NCBI GenBank assembly: GCA_900758955.1
Contig: CAAETL010000307.1
Span: forward strand, 1-7,404
Length of the DNA stretch: 7,404 nt
Direction: 5' to 3'
Source of the DNA: an uncultured Oscillospiraceae bacterium
Lineage (GTDB): Bacteria > Bacillota > Clostridia > Oscillospirales > Oscillospiraceae
In this document: positions 6,095-7,404 of the stretch, piece by piece
How the letters are laid out: every line of letters begins with the position of its first letter
Position numbering within the stretch: the first letter of the stretch is position 1
The notes under the pieces: model-generated
Seen by the model: the letters and a program-made list of their open reading frames with translations, nothing else
Told to the model about the DNA's origin: nothing
Database searches by the model: none
Position numbers and translations under genes: made by a program

Positions 6095-6124
6095 ATTATA
6101 CCCGGCAGGAGAAAATCTCAATAA
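6095..6124 (-). promoter_or_regulatory. Promoter of the recombinase gene
   Basis: A perfect TATAAT (6100-6095) lies on the minus strand 31 nt before the TTG start. The -35 box is less clear: TTGAGA (6121-6116) at 15 nt or TTATTG (6124-6119) at 18 nt. The predicted leader is only about 25 nt. Confidence 0.6.
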
Positions 6125-6159
6125 CAATCGCAACGGCTGAGAAGAAACTGGAATCAAAA

Positions 6160-6196
6160 ACAGCCTATACGGTATGACCGTGTAGGCTGTTTTTTT
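6160..6196. terminator. Bidirectional intrinsic terminator
   Basis: A 13-bp stem (6160-6172 with 6178-6190), 5-nt loop, then seven T residues on the plus strand (6190-6196). One pair is G-U in plus-strand RNA and A-C in minus-strand RNA, favouring plus-strand use. The minus strand also ends in TTTTT, so it can stop read-through from the transporter operon into the recombinase gene. Confidence 0.75.
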
Positions 6197-6211
6197 ATTG
6201 CTTGCGTTGCA

Positions 6212-6299
6212 AGCTATAAAAAACGGCATGCGGCCGTCCCGGCCGCTGCCCGAAATCCAAGGCATGGCCCCTCCGGGGCCATACGCCGTAAAAATAGCT
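6212..6299. repeat. 88-bp inverted-repeat element
   Basis: The ends are AGCTAT (6212-6217) and ATAGCT (6294-6299). Inside are ACGGC (6223-6227) with GCCGT (6285-6289) and two tight hairpins with TCC loops: GCGGCCG/CGGCCGC (6230-6246) and ATGGCCCC/GGGGCCAT (6264-6282). The whole folds as a closed stem with two arms on either strand. It could be a small palindromic repeat family or a structured RNA 3' end; no coding content was seen. A further small hairpin, GCTTGC/GCAAGC, sits at 6200-6214. Confidence 0.6.
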
Positions 6300-6315
6300 C
6301 GAACGGCTATTTTTT
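6290..6315. terminator. AT-rich hairpin with T tract
   Basis: AAAAATAGC (6290-6298) pairs with GCTATTTTT (6306-6314) around a 7-nt loop. It resembles a weak bidirectional terminator and overlaps the right end of the 88-bp element by ten bases. Confidence 0.45.
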
Positions 6316-6360
6316 ATTGTTTTGGGTGACCACTCGAGAGGCTGGCGTTTCGACCGGAAA

Positions 6361-6386
6361 AAGGGGCTGGCAATGGCCAGCCCCTT
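6361..6386 (-). terminator. Intrinsic terminator of the peptide-type ABC transporter operon
   Basis: A perfect 11-bp GC-rich stem (6361-6371 with 6376-6386) with a 4-nt loop. On the minus strand it ends in CCCCTTTTT, 39 nt after the permease stop codon. It marks the permease as the last gene of its transcript. Confidence 0.9.
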
Positions 6387-6425
6387 AAAGACGTGAAGAG
6401 AAAGCAGCTTTGCGGCGTGTGATGG

Positions 6426-7268
6426 TTAGCCGACAGTACGGCGCATCTTCGGGTCCAAATAGTCCCGCAGGCCGTCGCCAATAAAGTTGGCGCCAATGGC
6501 CACGCTGAAAATGGCAAGCCCCGGGAAAGTAGAGACCCACCACTTGCTGGTATCAAGAATGCCCGCGCTGACCATGGCGCCCCACTCGGCCACCGGGGGC
6601 TGAATGCCCAGGCCCAGGAAGGAGAGGCCGGAGAACATGAGAATGGCGTTGCCCAAATCCAGGGTACACATGACGACCATGGAGCCCACGCTGTTGGGCA
6701 GCAGCTCCTTCCCCAAGATGCGGGTGTGGGAGGCGCCCAGAACCCGGCTGGCGGTGACGTAGTCGTTTTCCTTAATGGAGATCACGATACTTCGCGTGAG
6801 GCGGGCGTAGTTGGGCCACCAGATAATGGCCATAGCCAGCACAGAGTTGGAGATGTTTGGCCCAAGGGCGGCGGCGATAACCATTGCCAGGATCAGGGGA
6901 GGAAAGGACTGGATCATTTCGGAAAAACGCATCATGATGTCGTCCACGACGCCCCCGATATACCCGGCTAAGCCGCCAAAAAATACGCCCACTACCAGGG
7001 AGATCAGTACGGTAATCAGGCCGCAGGTGATGGACACCCGGCTGCCGTAGAGCACGCGGGAGAATACGTCCCGCCCCAGTTCGTCAGTGCCGAACCAGTG
7101 GGTTGCGCTGGGGGGCTGAAATTTATTGCCCACGTTTTGGTCCACGATGGGGTCAAAGGGGGAGAGCAGCGGCGCTGCAATGGCAATGACGACCCAAACC
7201 AGACAGATGAAGAGGCCCAGCTTAAACATAAAGTTTTTCTGCCGCAGCAGGCTTTTTAATCCGTTCAA
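6426..7268 (-). CDS. ABC transporter permease, DppC/OppC type
   Basis: A 280-residue inner-membrane permease of the peptide/nickel (Opp/Dpp) importer family. Residues 15-37 form the first membrane helix. The OppC N-terminal signature THWFGTDELGRDVFSRVLYG spans 56-75, followed by further helices from about 78 to 155. The EAA loop that contacts the ATPase is VTASRVLGAS..KELLPN (171-192). FSGLSFLGLGIQPP (212-225) and the ending NFIGDGLRDYLDPKMR (261-276) are standard for the family. Length is normal. TTG at 7268 is chosen because GAGGAGG lies 8 nt upstream; an in-frame ATG at 7328 lies inside the upstream permease gene and lacks support. It forms one operon with that gene, and with binding protein and ATPases presumably further right. 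Substrate (di- or oligopeptide, nickel, other) cannot be told. Confidence 0.96.
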   Translation of the reverse strand: MNGLKSLLRQKNFMFKLGLFICLVWVVIAIAAPLLSPFDPIVDQNVGNKFQPPSATHWFGTDELGRDVFSRVLYGSRVSITCGLITVLISLVVGVFFGGLAGYIGGVVDDIMMRFSEMIQSFPPLILAMVIAAALGPNISNSVLAMAIIWWPNYARLTRSIVISIKENDYVTASRVLGASHTRILGKELLPNSVGSMVVMCTLDLGNAILMFSGLSFLGLGIQPPVAEWGAMVSAGILDTSKWWVSTFPGLAIFSVAIGANFIGDGLRDYLDPKMRRTVG

Positions 7269-7281
7269 AGCGAATTCCTCC

Positions 7282-7404
7282 TCACTGATAACGAATGCGG
7301 GGGTCAATGATGCCGTAGAGAATATCAATGACCAGATTCACCACCACATAAATGAGCGCAATCAGTAGAGAGACCCCGCAGATCGCGGGAAAATCCAGCT
7401 TTGT
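7282..7404 (-). CDS. ABC transporter permease, DppB/OppB type (C-terminal part)
   Basis: The last 40 codons of a gene continuing past the right edge. The translation ends with a hydrophobic helix (LLIALIYVVVNLVIDILYG) and IIDPRIRYQ, the hallmark ending of DppB/OppB permeases (VNLxxDxxYxxxDPRIRY). The stop TGA overlaps the ribosome site of the DppC-type gene, which starts 13 nt later, so the two are probably translationally coupled. They would form the heterodimeric membrane channel of one importer. Confidence 0.9.
   Translation of the reverse strand, partial: TKLDFPAICGVSLLIALIYVVVNLVIDILYGIIDPRIRYQ

Overview
The window looks like chromosomal DNA of an anaerobic Gram-positive gut-type Clostridium relative, plausibly Oscillospiraceae (Flavonifractor/Oscillibacter-like). 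The basis is GC-rich coding sequence, a clostridial 7-alpha-hydroxysteroid-dehydrogenase-like SDR, a surface protein with three C-terminal SLH domains, a class I cyclic-di-GMP riboswitch and an Opp/Dpp-type ABC transporter. The organism assignment is inference. All protein genes seen lie on the minus strand, so the window is best read right to left.

Right end (7404 to 6361): the last 40 codons of a DppB/OppB-type permease, a complete DppC/OppC-type permease starting from TTG 13 nt later, and a strong intrinsic terminator (6361-6386). About 300 bp of hairpin-rich non-coding DNA follows (6160-6360). It holds a near-symmetric 88-bp inverted-repeat element (6212-6299) and a bidirectional terminator (6160-6196), which insulate the transporter operon from the next module. 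The next module opens with a TATAAT promoter and a stand-alone tyrosine recombinase (5221-6063).

Centre (5220 to 1145), the most interesting part. Just past the recombinase stop are two palindromic 28-bp sites (5010-5037 and 5179-5206). Each has 11-bp arms and a 6-bp core, and the two cores are exact reverse complements (TGATTA and TAATCA), as expected of recombinase sites in inverted orientation. The 141 bp between them is non-coding and holds promoter-like sequences facing both ways. Immediately to the left, on the minus strand, is a class I cyclic-di-GMP (GEMM-I) riboswitch (about 4906-4995) with its own terminator (4867-4904) and a perfect 11-bp alternative antiterminator. It leads into a divergent HU/IHF-like gene (4559-4834) and then a 1085-residue secreted beta-helix/SLH surface protein (1218-4475). 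The aptamer begins only about 15 bp from the first palindrome, so the promoter for this operon must lie in or beyond the putatively invertible segment. The proposed model is a surface-protein operon under two-layer control: heritable ON/OFF inversion of a promoter by the neighbouring recombinase, possibly helped by the HU-like protein, followed by cyclic-di-GMP-dependent transcription termination. The riboswitch is well supported by sequence; the inversion is an inference.

Left end (1217 to 1): a long hairpin after the surface-protein gene (1145-1183), a promoter candidate (975-1004), a single SDR gene (81-881) most like clostridial 7-alpha-hydroxysteroid dehydrogenases, and a perfect 15-bp-stem terminator (1-37). 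Apart from the hairpin and promoter candidate, nothing was recognised in 882-1217. No tRNA, rRNA, CRISPR array or transposase was seen.
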